From positions 1 to 64,000 of the forward strand of contig NZ_SPQZ01000009.1 in the NCBI RefSeq assembly GCF_004570845.1: a stretch of DNA of 64,000 nucleotides, given 5' to 3'. Of the stretch, positions 18,563 through 27,712 are shown piece by piece. Position 1 is the stretch's first letter, and each line of letters begins with the position of its first letter. The notes under the pieces were generated by a model. It saw only the letters and a list, made by a program, of their open reading frames with translations. It was not told the origin of the DNA and made no database searches. Source of the DNA: Orlajensenia leifsoniae (GTDB lineage: Bacteria; Actinomycetota; Actinomycetes; Actinomycetales; Microbacteriaceae). Both the position numbers and the translations under genes were made by a program.

Positions 18563-20002
18563 ATGGAGAAACTCCAGTCCCGGATGCAGGAGGCGATCGC
18601 TGCGGCGACGCCGCTCCTGGCCGAGACCACCGCGGTGGGAGTGCTGCCGGCCGCGACGGACGAGGAGCTGCTCGCCGGGGCGGCGCTCATGGAGGAGCTC
18701 GGGCGTCTGGTCGATGCCAGCCGAATCGCGTACGCCGGGGAGATCGCTGACAGGTCTCGGAAGATCCTGGGCCCGCAGGCGCTGCCCGACCGGTTCGGAT
18801 GCGCCACCCCGGTGGAACTTCTGGAACGTGTCGCCCGGGTCTCCCCGCAGACTGCTCGGGCACGGCTCGCGTTGGGTACCCAGACCAGGCCGGAGCTGTC
18901 TCTGACCGGGGAGGCGTTGCCGGCCCCGTTCGATGTCGTCCGCCGCGGCCTGGCCACCGGTCGATTGGGCGTGGACTCGGCCACGATCATCACGTCCGCC
19001 CTGTCGAAGGCGATGGTGGGTCTGCCGACGGATACTCTGTCGAGGTTCCTGCCCGCCGAGCACGAGTTGGTGTGCTCGGCGATCGGCGCGGCCCCGTCGG
19101 CTGATGCTCCGGCGCTGCCGCCGGTGACTCCGTCCGAGACCGAGGTGCAGGCGTCGGTCTGGGTGCTGGCGGTGAATCCTGATGGTGCCGAACCGTCGGT
19201 GACGCAGTTCGAATCGCGGGCGTTCCGTCTGCACCGGCCCCGCAACGGGATGATCCCGGTCAGCGGATCCCTGCTCCCCGAAGTCGCCGGACACCTGCAG
19301 GCGGTTTTCGACGCGATGTGCAACCAGCGCTCCTCACTCACATTCCTCACCGACGAGGAACGTGCCGCACTCGAGGCAGCCGAGGGACCGCGGGATCCAC
19401 GCAGCCGGGCGCAACGCCAGCACGATGCTCTCGCCGCCGTGTTCGCGTTGGCCGGTCGCTCCGACGAACTGCCCACCCTGAACGGGGCGTCAGCGACGAT
19501 GGTCACCCATGTGCTGGCCACCGACCTCGACGCGGCCACCGGTGCCGTCACCGGTCCCGGACACGTCGACGGCCTCGACGTGCCGATATCGGCCGGTGCG
19601 GTGGAGCAACTCTGCTGCGCGAACGGCATCCAACCCGTCGCTCTCAGCGCCCACGGAGCCATCCTGCGGTTGGGAACCACGGAGAGATGCTTCAACCGAG
19701 CACAACGCCGCGCCCTCGCCGCCCGTGACGGCGGCTGTGTCATCTGCGGCATCCCACCCCAGTACACCGAAGCGCACCACGTCGTCCCGTGGGCGATGGT
19801 GAAGGCCACGCACGTATCCAACGGGGTGCTGCTCTGCTGGTACCACCACCGCACCATCACCACCAGCGGATGGCAGATCCGCATGGTCCACGGCCACCCG
19901 GAGATCAAGCCCCCACCCGCCCTCGGACCACATGTGTGGCGGCCAGCCCGAGCATCCCGAGCCCGACAGGCCGATGCCCTCCGCAGACGGTTGCGAGAGT
20001 GA
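18563..20002 (+). CDS. DUF222/HNH endonuclease-domain protein (REP13E12-like)
   Basis: 479 residues. The helical DUF222 domain fills about residues 20-330. The HNH nuclease motif is at the C-terminus: CVICGIPP, then EAHHVVPW, then NGVLLCWYHHR, giving the zinc cysteines and the catalytic His. This family is present in many copies in actinobacterial genomes, including the 13E12 repeat family of mycobacteria, and is suspected to be mobile or linked to repeats. A REP-like element lies 158 nt upstream and a degenerate hairpin repeat 11 nt downstream. The biological substrate is unknown. Confidence 0.9.
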   Translation: MEKLQSRMQEAIAAATPLLAETTAVGVLPAATDEELLAGAALMEELGRLVDASRIAYAGEIADRSRKILGPQALPDRFGCATPVELLERVARVSPQTARARLALGTQTRPELSLTGEALPAPFDVVRRGLATGRLGVDSATIITSALSKAMVGLPTDTLSRFLPAEHELVCSAIGAAPSADAPALPPVTPSETEVQASVWVLAVNPDGAEPSVTQFESRAFRLHRPRNGMIPVSGSLLPEVAGHLQAVFDAMCNQRSSLTFLTDEERAALEAAEGPRDPRSRAQRQHDALAAVFALAGRSDELPTLNGASATMVTHVLATDLDAATGAVTGPGHVDGLDVPISAGAVEQLCCANGIQPVALSAHGAILRLGTTERCFNRAQRRALAARDGGCVICGIPPQYTEAHHVVPWAMVKATHVSNGVLLCWYHHRTITTSGWQIRMVHGHPEIKPPPALGPHVWRPARASRARQADALRRRLRE

Positions 20003-20012
20003 GACTCCCATT

Positions 20013-20046
20013 CGCTGAGGCCTGGACGCAGTCTGCGACCGAAATG
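20013..20046 (+). repeat. 34-nt hairpin repeat, degenerate copy A
   Basis: CGCTGAGGCC at its left end, then the arm TGGAC, loop GCA, arm GTCTG and the remainder CGACCGAAATG. Compared with the intact copy at 57060-57093, the inner stem keeps pairing through G-T wobbles, while the outer stem has decayed. Confidence 0.6.
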
Positions 20047-20132
20047 CACCCACGTCCTGGAGGCTCTATTGCTTGACGACAGCATCACCGCCATTTAGTC
20101 TGATGGACTTTGTTGTGCCCGAGGAGACACCC

Positions 20133-20783
20133 ATGTCGGCATATCCACGCAACATCACCGAACGGTCCGTCGGGAATGCCGACCAGCAGAGCGCACGCTG
20201 GGTGGGGGACGCGGCACCGCCGACGGACGCCATCGTGATGATGGAGTCGGATCCGACCTGGCCGGAGTCATACCGCAGGGAGGCCGATCGTGTCGTGGCT
20301 GTACTGGGTGACGAGGTCGTCCGGATAGAACACGTCGGGTCCACCTCGGTGCCCGGTCTACCCGCCAAGCCGATCATCGACATCGACCTGCAGGTCCTCG
20401 ACTCCGATGCAGAGCAGGCGTACATCCCCGCGCTCGAGCGAGTGGGCTATACGCACGTGCTTCGCGAGCCGTGGTGGAATGGCCACCGGATGCTCGTCAG
20501 AGACGATGGGCGGATCAACCTGCACGTCTTCCCTGCCGGGTCACCGGAACCGTTGCGCCACCTCTTGTTTCGAGACTGGCTGCGCACCCACACCGACGAT
20601 CGGGACCTGTATGGGTCGACGAAGAAGCGCTTGGCCGCTGCCACTGCTGACGACCCTGATTCGTACAACCTGGCCAAGAACGATGTCATCGACGAGATCT
20701 ACTCGCGAATCTTCAGCGTGCCGCCCCACACGCACCCGGCCTGGCCCACTCGCCCGATCAGCGCTGGCGGGCGCCCTTCATGA
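20133..20783 (+). CDS. GrpB/UPF0157-family nucleotidyltransferase-fold protein
   Basis: 216 residues from the ATG at 20133, chosen because GAGGAG lies six bases upstream. The family pattern is clear: RIEHVGSTSVPGLPAKPIID, with the GSTSVPGL motif and the Asp pair of a nucleotidyltransferase-like active site, then RINLHVF and LLFRDWLRTH. The reaction is unknown for most members. The last 26 nt overlap, tail to tail, the 3' end of the aldehyde dehydrogenase on the other strand. Confidence 0.88.
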   Translation: MSAYPRNITERSVGNADQQSARWVGDAAPPTDAIVMMESDPTWPESYRREADRVVAVLGDEVVRIEHVGSTSVPGLPAKPIIDIDLQVLDSDAEQAYIPALERVGYTHVLREPWWNGHRMLVRDDGRINLHVFPAGSPEPLRHLLFRDWLRTHTDDRDLYGSTKKRLAAATADDPDSYNLAKNDVIDEIYSRIFSVPPHTHPAWPTRPISAGGRPS

Positions 20784-22308
20784 CGCGGGCGAGGAGGATC
20801 ATCGGGCCGGCCATCGAGGAGAACTCCGTGCCCGTGCGGGGGAGCTGCATCAAGCCGGTCGACCGTGACACGGTGACGGCGTCGACGAACCGCAGGAGGC
20901 CCTCTCGGCCGTTGCGGCGGCCGAGGCCCGACTGCTTGATACCGCCCATGGGGGCGTCGACTGTCGAGAACGACCCTCGGTAGCCCTCGTTGATGTTGAC
21001 GCTGCCGGCGTCGATCACCGAGGCGACGGCGCGGGCGCGGGCGGTGGATCCGCTCATGACTGAGGCGTTCAGGCCGTAGTCGGAGTCGTTGACGGCGATC
21101 ACGGCCTCGTCGTCGGTGTCGACCGTGTAGACCGAGACGACGGGACCGAAGGTCTCGCCTGCAGCACAGTCCATGTCGCTGGTCACATCGGTCAGCACCG
21201 TGGGCTCGTAGAAGAACGGGCCGAGGTCGGGGCGTGCCCTGCCTCCGGCGAGGACTGTGGCGCCCTTGGCGACGGCATCATCGACGTGAGCCTGAACCCG
21301 AGCGAGCTGGGTCGCGCTGGTGAGCGATCCGACGTCGGTGGAGTAGTCGAAGGCCGAGCCCAGCCGCAGCGACTCCACCCGTGCCGCGAAGGCCTCGGTG
21401 AAGGCGCGGGCGACACCCCGCTGCACGTAGATGCGCTCGACGGAGACGCAGAGCTGTCCGGCGGAGGCGAAGCATCCGTAGGCCGCATCGGCCGCAGCCT
21501 TCAGGGGGTCGACGTCGTCGAGCACGATCATGGCGTTCTTGCCGCCGAGTTCGAGAGAAGCCCCCACGAGACGCTCGGCCGCGGCGACGGCGACGCTGCG
21601 TCCGGTGGCGGTCGAGCCGGTGAAGCAGATGTAGTCGGCGTTGCCCGTGACGGCACCACCGATGACGGGTCCGTCACCCGTGACGACAGACCAGAGCTCG
21701 GGCGGGAGGCCGGCGTCGACGAACGCGCGGCGGAGCGCGAGCACGCTGAGCGCGCCCTGGTCGTCGGCCTTCTGCACGACGCCGCAGCCGGCGGCCAGAG
21801 CCGGCACGACGTCCATGGCCGCGAGGCTGAGCGGGAAGTTCCACGGAGTGATGATGCCGACGACGCCCTTGGCCCTGTAGCGCACCGTGGTGTCGACGAT
21901 GAGGGGGAGGGCGGAGCGTCGGCGTCCGCCGCGCAGGGCCTTGGCGGCGGAGAGCGCGTTGTAGCGGGTGACGGTGGCCGACTGGAAGACCTCCTCGAAC
22001 GCCTGACCGCGGGTCTTGCCCGTCTCGGACTGGAGGATGTCGAGGAGTTCCTCGCGACGCTCGAGGATGAGGTCGTGTGCGCGCAGCAGCACGGCGCGGC
22101 GGGCTGCGAAGCCGGCACGGGCCCACTCCAGCTGTGCGAGACGAGCGCGGGCGAAGGCATCCGCCACGTCCTCGGGCGTGCTGACCGGAAGCTCGTGGAG
22201 CACTGCCCCGGTGAGAGGGGCGATCACTGTCGTCGAGGCGCCAGAGGTCGAGCAGACGTCGGCGTCGAGGTCGTTCAGGATCGCGAGATCCGGCATCGTT
22301 GCGGGCAT
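20758..22308 (-). CDS. Succinate-semialdehyde dehydrogenase-type aldehyde dehydrogenase
   Basis: 516 residues. Aldehyde dehydrogenase motifs are complete: the general base Glu in SLELGGKNAM, the nucleophile Cys in ASAGQLCVSVERIYV, and GVVGIITPWNFPLS for the cofactor fold. The sequence type resembles the actinobacterial NADP-linked succinic semialdehyde dehydrogenase GabD2, which feeds succinate to the TCA cycle. The exact substrate cannot be proven here. It is divergent from a sugar/cation symporter and near a PLP decarboxylase, which would fit an amino-acid (GABA-like) breakdown theme, an inference only. Confidence 0.85.
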   Translation of the reverse strand: MPATMPDLAILNDLDADVCSTSGASTTVIAPLTGAVLHELPVSTPEDVADAFARARLAQLEWARAGFAARRAVLLRAHDLILERREELLDILQSETGKTRGQAFEEVFQSATVTRYNALSAAKALRGGRRRSALPLIVDTTVRYRAKGVVGIITPWNFPLSLAAMDVVPALAAGCGVVQKADDQGALSVLALRRAFVDAGLPPELWSVVTGDGPVIGGAVTGNADYICFTGSTATGRSVAVAAAERLVGASLELGGKNAMIVLDDVDPLKAAADAAYGCFASAGQLCVSVERIYVQRGVARAFTEAFAARVESLRLGSAFDYSTDVGSLTSATQLARVQAHVDDAVAKGATVLAGGRARPDLGPFFYEPTVLTDVTSDMDCAAGETFGPVVSVYTVDTDDEAVIAVNDSDYGLNASVMSGSTARARAVASVIDAGSVNINEGYRGSFSTVDAPMGGIKQSGLGRRNGREGLLRFVDAVTVSRSTGLMQLPRTGTEFSSMAGPMILLARVMKGARQR

Positions 22309-22314
22309 TGCGCC

Positions 22315-22320
22315 ATTCTA
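22315..22320 (-). promoter_or_regulatory. -10 hexamer of the aldehyde dehydrogenase, leaderless layout
   Basis: TAGAAT on the minus strand ends exactly six bases before the ATG at 22308, with no ribosome site between. Confidence 0.55.
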
Positions 22321-22453
22321 GGACAACTGTCCCACTTCATCGGCCCCTCTGCGCGGGTCGAATCCGCCGGGGGTCGAGCGCTGGGATGCGGCGCATCCGC
22401 CACGAGCTTCACTCACGTTCGCCGGGGTGTCGGTGAGCGCCCGAACTGGCGGA

Positions 22454-22459
22454 TACACT
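22454..22459 (+). promoter_or_regulatory. -10 hexamer of the GPH transporter, leaderless layout
   Basis: TACACT ends six bases before the ATG at 22466. It also decides the start: an in-frame upstream start at 22427 would precede the promoter element. Confidence 0.5.
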
Positions 22460-22465
22460 GCCGCA

Positions 22466-23920
22466 ATGATCGCAACGCCGCGGGTGCTCACGCGCACCAC
22501 TGTCGCCGGGTATGCCGCCGGATCCCTGGGGACCGGAGGCTTCGCCACGCTGCCAGGACTCGTGCTGGTGTTCTACCTCACGGACACGCTCGGAGTCGCC
22601 GCCCTGCTGGCCGGTCTGCTCGTCACCCTCGCCAAGGTGTGGGACGTGCTCATCGACCCCCTCATCGGAGCGTGGAGCGACCGCTGGCTGCTGCGCACGG
22701 GGAGCCGCCGCGGATTCATGCTGCTCGGGGCATGCACGCTCCCGCTGTTCTTCATACTCACGTTCTCGGTGCCGGCCTCGCTTCCGCCGCTCGCCGCCGG
22801 CATCTGGGTGTTCGTCGCCTTCCTGCTCACAGCCACCTCGTTCAGCCTGTTCCAGGTGCCGTACATCGCGCTCCCGGCCGAGATCGCCGACAGCTACGAC
22901 CAGCGCACGCGTCTGCTGACCTGGCGCGTCGTCGTGCTCACCCTGGCCATCCTGCTGTTCGGGGCCGGGGGACCGGCACTCCGCACCGTCACCGAGGACG
23001 AGTACGTCGGTTACATCGTGATGGCCGTCGTCGCGGGCGTCGTGATCGGCCTCGGCATGCTCGTCGCCGTGTTCGTGTCGGTTCCGCGGCGGTCCAGGGG
23101 ATCTGTCGGCGCAGCATCGGTGACGGATACGGCGACGAGTGCATCGGCGACGGATGCGGCATCCGGAACCTCGCCCGACAAGGTCTCGCTCCGCCGGTAC
23201 TACGCCGAGGGCTTCGGCGCCCTGCGTCGGAGCCAGCCGTTCCGCGCGCTGCTCGCCACCTTCCTGCTGCAGGGCCTCGCGACCGGACTCATGCTCGCCG
23301 CGGCCAACTACGTGGCGGTCTGGGTGCTCGATTCCGAAGACGCCCTGACGTTCCTCTTCGTCGCCCTCATCGCCCCGGCGCTGCTGTTCGCGCCGCTCTG
23401 GGGCGTGATCGCACGCCGGATTGGCAAGGAGCGCAGTTACCTCTACGCGAGCATCCTCTACGGCATCGCGGCCTTCTCGCTGATCGGCATGCTGTGGGCG
23501 CCGGGCAGCTGGGTCTACGTTCCCGTCGCACTGGCCGGAGCCGGCTACGCCGGGATGCAGTCGCTTCCGATGGCGATGCTCCCCGATGTCATCTCGCACG
23601 ACGCGGCGACGGCCGGGCCGGGGCGAGCAGGCACCTTCGGCGGCATGTGGACGGCCGGTGAGACCACGGGAATGGCTCTCGGCGCGACGGCACTGTCGAT
23701 CGTGCTCGCGGTGACGGGCTATGTGCAGTCGTCGGGCGCCGAGGTCGTCACCCAACCCGCATCCGCCGTCGCCGGAATCGTCGTGAGCTTCAGCGTCGTT
23801 CCGGCCGTCATCATCCTCACGAGCCTCGTGACCCTGCGCGGCTACCGCCTGCGCCGGGAAGACATCGACCTCCTCGGTTCGTCGAGCTCCGATGAACTCG
23901 CACCACAGACAGGACAGTGA
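22466..23920 (+). CDS. GPH-family (MFS_2) sugar/cation symporter-like transporter
   Basis: 484 residues from the ATG at 22466. Twelve helices can be counted. The loop between helices 2 and 3 (DVLIDPLIGAWSDR) matches the D-P-x-x-G-x-x-x-D signature of the glycoside-pentoside-hexuronide symporters, and a second family loop, VSHDAATAGPGRAGTFGG-like, follows helix 8. The central loop (about 210-240) is Ala/Thr/Ser low-complexity. The substrate is unknown. It ends three bases before the PLP decarboxylase start, so the two form an operon and may act on the same compound. Confidence 0.8.
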   Translation: MIATPRVLTRTTVAGYAAGSLGTGGFATLPGLVLVFYLTDTLGVAALLAGLLVTLAKVWDVLIDPLIGAWSDRWLLRTGSRRGFMLLGACTLPLFFILTFSVPASLPPLAAGIWVFVAFLLTATSFSLFQVPYIALPAEIADSYDQRTRLLTWRVVVLTLAILLFGAGGPALRTVTEDEYVGYIVMAVVAGVVIGLGMLVAVFVSVPRRSRGSVGAASVTDTATSASATDAASGTSPDKVSLRRYYAEGFGALRRSQPFRALLATFLLQGLATGLMLAAANYVAVWVLDSEDALTFLFVALIAPALLFAPLWGVIARRIGKERSYLYASILYGIAAFSLIGMLWAPGSWVYVPVALAGAGYAGMQSLPMAMLPDVISHDAATAGPGRAGTFGGMWTAGETTGMALGATALSIVLAVTGYVQSSGAEVVTQPASAVAGIVVSFSVVPAVIILTSLVTLRGYRLRREDIDLLGSSSSDELAPQTGQ

Positions 23921-23923
23921 AGC

Positions 23924-25402
23924 GTGACCGCCTTCGCCCAGAACCCGACAGAGATCCTCGACCGACTGGCTGAACTCCGTCGGGCGGATGCCCCGACCCA
24001 CGGTGGGCGCGTGCTCTCCTACGTCTACGACTCGGGGCTGGCCGAGCTCGACGAGCTCGCAGCAGCCGCGATCCGAGCCGTGCAGCCGCTGAACGGCCTC
24101 GACCCCACCACCTTCACCTCGATCGGGGTGATGGAGCGCGAGCTCATCGGCTTCGCCCGCGAGGTGCTGCACGGTGACACCGACGTCGTCGGAACCATCA
24201 CCACCGGTGGCACCGAGAGCTGCCTGCTCGCCGTGAAGACCGCTCGCGACGTCTGGCGTGCGGCCGGGGGCACCGGGGTTCCCCGGCTGCTCGCCGCGAC
24301 GACCGTGCACGCGGCGTTCCACAAGGCGGCGCACTACTTCGGCCTCGAGCTCGACCTGGTGCCCGTCGACCCGGCGACGGGGGCTCCGGCCGTCGATGCG
24401 ATCGCCGCCCGACTGGATGCATCCGTCGCCCTCGTGGTCGTGAGTGCGCCCTCGTACCCGACCGCCACCTTCGATCCCATCGCCGAGGTCGCGGCCCTCG
24501 CCGCCGAGCGCGGTGTCGCCTGCCACGTCGACGCCTGCATCGGCGGCTTCGCGCTGCCGTGGTGGCGCGGGGGAGATCTGCCGGCATGGGACTTCAGGCT
24601 GCCCGGCGTCACCAGCATCTCGGCCGACCTGCACAAGTACGGTTACGCGCCCAAGGGTGCGTCGGTGCTGCTGCAGCGCGGACGCGACAGGCAGCGCATG
24701 CAGTACTTCGCCACGACGCGCTGGATGGGCTACCCGGTCGTGAACCCGACCATGCTCGGCTCCAAGTCGGCCGCACCGCTCGCGGCGGCCTGGGCCATCG
24801 TGAATGCGCTGGGCACGGCCGGTTTCGCCGAGCTCACCGCGCAGGCCGAGCGCGCCACGGACGCTCTCGTCGCCGTCGTGAACGGCATCGAGGGACTGCG
24901 CGTGGTCGGAGACCCGGTCGGCCCGCTGTTCGCCGCCGCTGTCGACGAGAGCGTTCCGGCGGACCGTCGGGTCGACCCGCACCAGTGGGCGGATGCCGTT
25001 CGCGGGCATGGCTTCATCATCCAGCTGCAGCCGGGCCTCAGCCAGGCCGACGGCACTCGGGTACCCCACACGACGCACCTGACGATCACACCGGTGACCG
25101 AGGCGCAGCTGCCGGCCCTCACGGCCGCCCTCGTCGAAGCCGCTGACGAGGTGCGCGGTGTGCCGCAGGCCTCGGCCGACGGCATCATCGAGGCGCTCGG
25201 CCCGGTGCTCGAGAATTTCGGTGGCGCGCTGCCGGACTCGGAGCAGGCCGCCGGGCTGCTCGCCGCGGTCGGCATCGGCGCTGATGGCGCCGGCCTCCCG
25301 TCTGCGCTGGCGCCGCTGCTCGCCCTCATCGAGGCGCTGCCGCCGGCGCTGGCCGAGCGCCTGCTCACCGAGCTGCTGGCGCGGTTGGTGGAGCCTGTCT
25401 GA
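23924..25402 (+). CDS. PLP-dependent decarboxylase / sphingosine-phosphate-lyase-like enzyme
   Basis: 492 residues, fold-type I PLP enzyme of the group II decarboxylase superfamily. The PLP lysine lies in SADLHKYGYAPKGAS, and the Asp that binds the pyridine nitrogen in CHVDACIGGFALP. TGGTESCLLAVKTARD is the phosphate-binding loop. The arrangement is closest to bacterial sphinganine-1-phosphate aldolase-like proteins rather than classic GadB. A C-terminal tail of about 60 residues is Leu/Ala-rich. Start is GTG three bases after the transporter gene. Confidence 0.8.
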   Translation: MTAFAQNPTEILDRLAELRRADAPTHGGRVLSYVYDSGLAELDELAAAAIRAVQPLNGLDPTTFTSIGVMERELIGFAREVLHGDTDVVGTITTGGTESCLLAVKTARDVWRAAGGTGVPRLLAATTVHAAFHKAAHYFGLELDLVPVDPATGAPAVDAIAARLDASVALVVVSAPSYPTATFDPIAEVAALAAERGVACHVDACIGGFALPWWRGGDLPAWDFRLPGVTSISADLHKYGYAPKGASVLLQRGRDRQRMQYFATTRWMGYPVVNPTMLGSKSAAPLAAAWAIVNALGTAGFAELTAQAERATDALVAVVNGIEGLRVVGDPVGPLFAAAVDESVPADRRVDPHQWADAVRGHGFIIQLQPGLSQADGTRVPHTTHLTITPVTEAQLPALTAALVEAADEVRGVPQASADGIIEALGPVLENFGGALPDSEQAAGLLAAVGIGADGAGLPSALAPLLALIEALPPALAERLLTELLARLVEPV

Positions 25403-25431
25403 TCGGCTGACACCAGGGTGCGCCCACGATT

Positions 25432-25550
25432 CCGCTCGCAGAGCGACGGGAGCGTGTCTCCCTCCGCTTCGCCGCAGCCGCTGCGCGTCTGTGGCTCTGC
25501 GAGCGGGTGGGACGCGGCAGCTGCTGCGCGTCTGTGGCTCTGCGAGCGGG
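25432..25550. repeat. Direct and inverted repeats between convergent genes
   Basis: A perfect 28-bp direct repeat occurs at 25480-25507 and 25523-25550 (it begins GCTGCGCGTCTGTGG). Each copy contains GCTCTGCGAGCGG, whose exact reverse complement lies at 25432-25444, so alternative hairpins can form. The same stretch also repeats a TCTCCnTCCGCTTC tract near 25457 and 25563. No ORF of interest; possibly termination structures or a degenerating repeat. Confidence 0.7.
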
Positions 25551-25596
25551 GAGACGGCTGCGTCTCCTCCGCTTCACCGCAGCGAGGGGGTCGCCC

Positions 25597-26520
25597 TCAG
25601 TCGCCGCAGACCACCGTGATGTACTCGTAGACCTGCGCCTTAACGGCTGGGGGCAGCGGCAGCAGGTAGCGACCCTCTCGACCCGTCGAGGTCGTCGCGT
25701 CGATCACGAGTACCGTGCCGACCTTGTCGTCGGCCAGGGCGTGCGGATCGCAGCGGGTCGGCCGCATCGGCAGGGTGACGTCGCGCACCCCGGATGCGGC
25801 ATCGACGGTGAAACCGAGCGGCCAGCCGTCCGCGCCGTCGGCCGGTGACATCAGGGTGGTCGACCGCACGCCCGTGAAGGTGGCGCTCCCGTCGGCACCT
25901 GTCGGCGTGAACGTCAGGTCGATGAAGGCCTGGCCCTCGGCGCCGGTCCCCTCCACGCGGAGTGCTGGGGGCGGGGCGACTGTCACGACGGCGTCGACAT
26001 CGTGCACGAGGCAGCCTTCACGCAGCAGCCTGTCCACGGTCTCGTTCGGGTCGGTCGGGACGAGCGACAGCTCTGTCGGCGCGGCGTCGGGGGAGCCATC
26101 CGTCACCGTCAGATCGATGGTTCCGATCTCGCCGGTGCCGTCGGCCGCTGCGGCGTCGCAGGCGAGGGGCGGGATGGGCGCCCGCAGGTCGATGCGCTGC
26201 CCGGAGACCAGGGTGACGGGGTCGCCCGTGCGCTCGGCGGCCTCTGCGAACCGCGGAGACGAGTACACGGCGTCGAGGATGGTGAGAGGCTCGGCCCCGG
26301 TGTTGGTGATCGCCATCGAGAACACCCCGCGCGTGTAGTCGGTGCGTCCCTGCACGACGGCGGCCTCGACGCTGAACGAGGACACCGCAGCCGCAGAGGC
26401 TGCTGCAGACGGCGTCGGCCCGGCGCCGGAGCACCCGGCGAGGCTTGCACCTGCCGCCACGGCGACGAGCGCGACCGCCGCCGCGAGGGCAGGTGCGGGT
26501 CGGATGCGCTCTCGAGCCAT
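25597..26520 (-). CDS. Predicted lipoprotein, function unknown
   Basis: 307 residues from the ATG at 26518-26520. The signal peptide (ALAAAVALVAVAAG) ends in a lipobox SLAGC. The mature protein is beta-rich with a Cys in PLACDAAAADG, another in LREGCLVHD and one near the end, so disulfides are possible. No known domain recognised. Its start lies four bases after the stop of mrp, so it is the last gene of the leftward mgtE-like, DUF1003, mrp operon; a functional link to the Fe-S carrier is not shown. Confidence 0.75.
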   Translation of the reverse strand: MARERIRPAPALAAAVALVAVAAGASLAGCSGAGPTPSAAASAAAVSSFSVEAAVVQGRTDYTRGVFSMAITNTGAEPLTILDAVYSSPRFAEAAERTGDPVTLVSGQRIDLRAPIPPLACDAAAADGTGEIGTIDLTVTDGSPDAAPTELSLVPTDPNETVDRLLREGCLVHDVDAVVTVAPPPALRVEGTGAEGQAFIDLTFTPTGADGSATFTGVRSTTLMSPADGADGWPLGFTVDAASGVRDVTLPMRPTRCDPHALADDKVGTVLVIDATTSTGREGRYLLPLPPAVKAQVYEYITVVCGD

Positions 26521-26524
26521 GCTG

Positions 26525-27712
26525 CTACCGCGGCGAGAAGGGGAGCTGGCGCCCGGCCAGGTTGCGTGAGCGAGTGGCCAGGGAGTCGGCGACGGCTCGG
26601 ATGGCGAGGCTCGCCGGCTCCTCCGGATGGGCGAGCACGACAGGCTCGCCGGTGTCGCCGCCGCTCCGCAGCGCGATGCTGAGCGGGATCTGCGCGAGCA
26701 GCGGCACGTCGGTTCCGGTCGACGAGAGGCGTCGGGCGACCTCGGCTCCGCCACCGGAACCGAACAGCTCGAGTACGCTCCCGTCGGGCTGGGGCAGTCC
26801 CGACATGTTCTCGATCACTCCGTAGACGTGCTGACCCGTCTGGCGGGCGACGAGGGCGCTGCGCTCGGCGACGTCGGCAGCGGCCGGCTGCGGGGTCGTC
26901 ACGACGATCACCTCGGCGTGCGGCAGCAGCTGCCCGATGGAGATGGCCACGTCGCCGGTCCCGGGCGGAAGGTCGAGCAGCAGCACGTCGAGGTCGCCGA
27001 AGTAGACGTCGGTGAGGAACTGCTGGATGGTGCGGTGCAGCATCGGCCCACGCCAAGCGACTGCGACACCGGCGCCGTCGGCTCCGGGCTCGACGAACAT
27101 GCCGATGGAGATGACCTTCACGCCGTGCGCGACGGGCGGCAGGATCATCTCGCCCACCTGCGTCGGACGCGTCGCGCGCAGCACTCCCGTGGCGGCATCC
27201 GTCTCGACGAGCCCGAGGATGCCCGGAATCGAGAAGCCGTGCACGTCGGCGTCGACGATGCCGACCCGCAGGCCCGACTCGGCGAGGGCGACGGCCAGGT
27301 TGGCCGTGAGGGTCGACTTGCCGACCCCGCCCTTGCCGCTCGTCACGAGGTAGACCCTGGTGAGCGATTCCGCCGTGAACGGGATGCCGCGCTTCGCCTT
27401 GCCGCCGCGCAGCTTCTCGGTGAGAGCCGTCCGCTCCTCGCGGGTCATGATCGTGACGTCGACGGATGCGAGCCCGGTGCCCACCACGGCCTCGGCGGCC
27501 GCGATCACGTCGCGCTCGATGCGGTCGGCGGCCGGGCAGCCGACGATGGTCAGCTTGATGCCGACGTCGACGCCGCCGTCAGCCCGTGCAGCGACACCGC
27601 CCACCATGTCGAGCTCGGTGATGGGCTTGCGGATCTCGGGGTCGATGACACTCGCGAGCGCGGCCAGCACGCGGCCCTCGAGAGCTGCTCCGGTCGACGG
27701 GTCAGCGGGCAT
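26525..27712 (-). CDS. mrp: Mrp/ApbC-type iron-sulfur carrier ATPase
   Basis: 395 residues. An N-terminal MIP18/DUF59 domain (about 10-90, with [12 protein letters not shown]) precedes the ParA/MinD-like ATPase. The deviant Walker A is [19 protein letters not shown], Walker B is [11 protein letters not shown], and [14 protein letters not shown] is typical of Mrp. The family binds and delivers Fe-S clusters. The CxxC found after ENMS in many bacterial Mrp proteins is absent ([12 protein letters not shown]); I recall that actinobacterial Mrp proteins look like this. It overlaps the DUF1003 gene by 11 nt. Confidence 0.92.
   Translation of the reverse strand: MPADPSTGAALEGRVLAALASVIDPEIRKPITELDMVGGVAARADGGVDVGIKLTIVGCPAADRIERDVIAAAEAVVGTGLASVDVTIMTREERTALTEKLRGGKAKRGIPFTAESLTRVYLVTSGKGGVGKSTLTANLAVALAESGLRVGIVDADVHGFSIPGILGLVETDAATGVLRATRPTQVGEMILPPVAHGVKVISIGMFVEPGADGAGVAVAWRGPMLHRTIQQFLTDVYFGDLDVLLLDLPPGTGDVAISIGQLLPHAEVIVVTTPQPAAADVAERSALVARQTGQHVYGVIENMSGLPQPDGSVLELFGSGGGAEVARRLSSTGTDVPLLAQIPLSIALRSGGDTGEPVVLAHPEEPASLAIRAVADSLATRSRNLAGRQLPFSPR

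Noticed and set aside
18124..20094. 656-residue minus-strand ORF opposite the DUF222/HNH gene
   Set aside because: No recognisable domain, very high Ser/Arg content, and the plus strand encodes a complete DUF222-HNH protein.
22409..25078. 889-residue minus-strand ORF opposite the GPH transporter and the PLP decarboxylase
   Set aside because: Third-position GC bias keeps the antisense frame open; its product is Arg/Gly/His/Asp-rich without motifs, while the plus-strand proteins show clear family motifs.
25418..25630. Short ORFs with repeated LRVCGSASG-type peptides between the PLP decarboxylase and the lipoprotein
   Set aside because: They are translations of the 28-bp direct repeat, not a supported gene.
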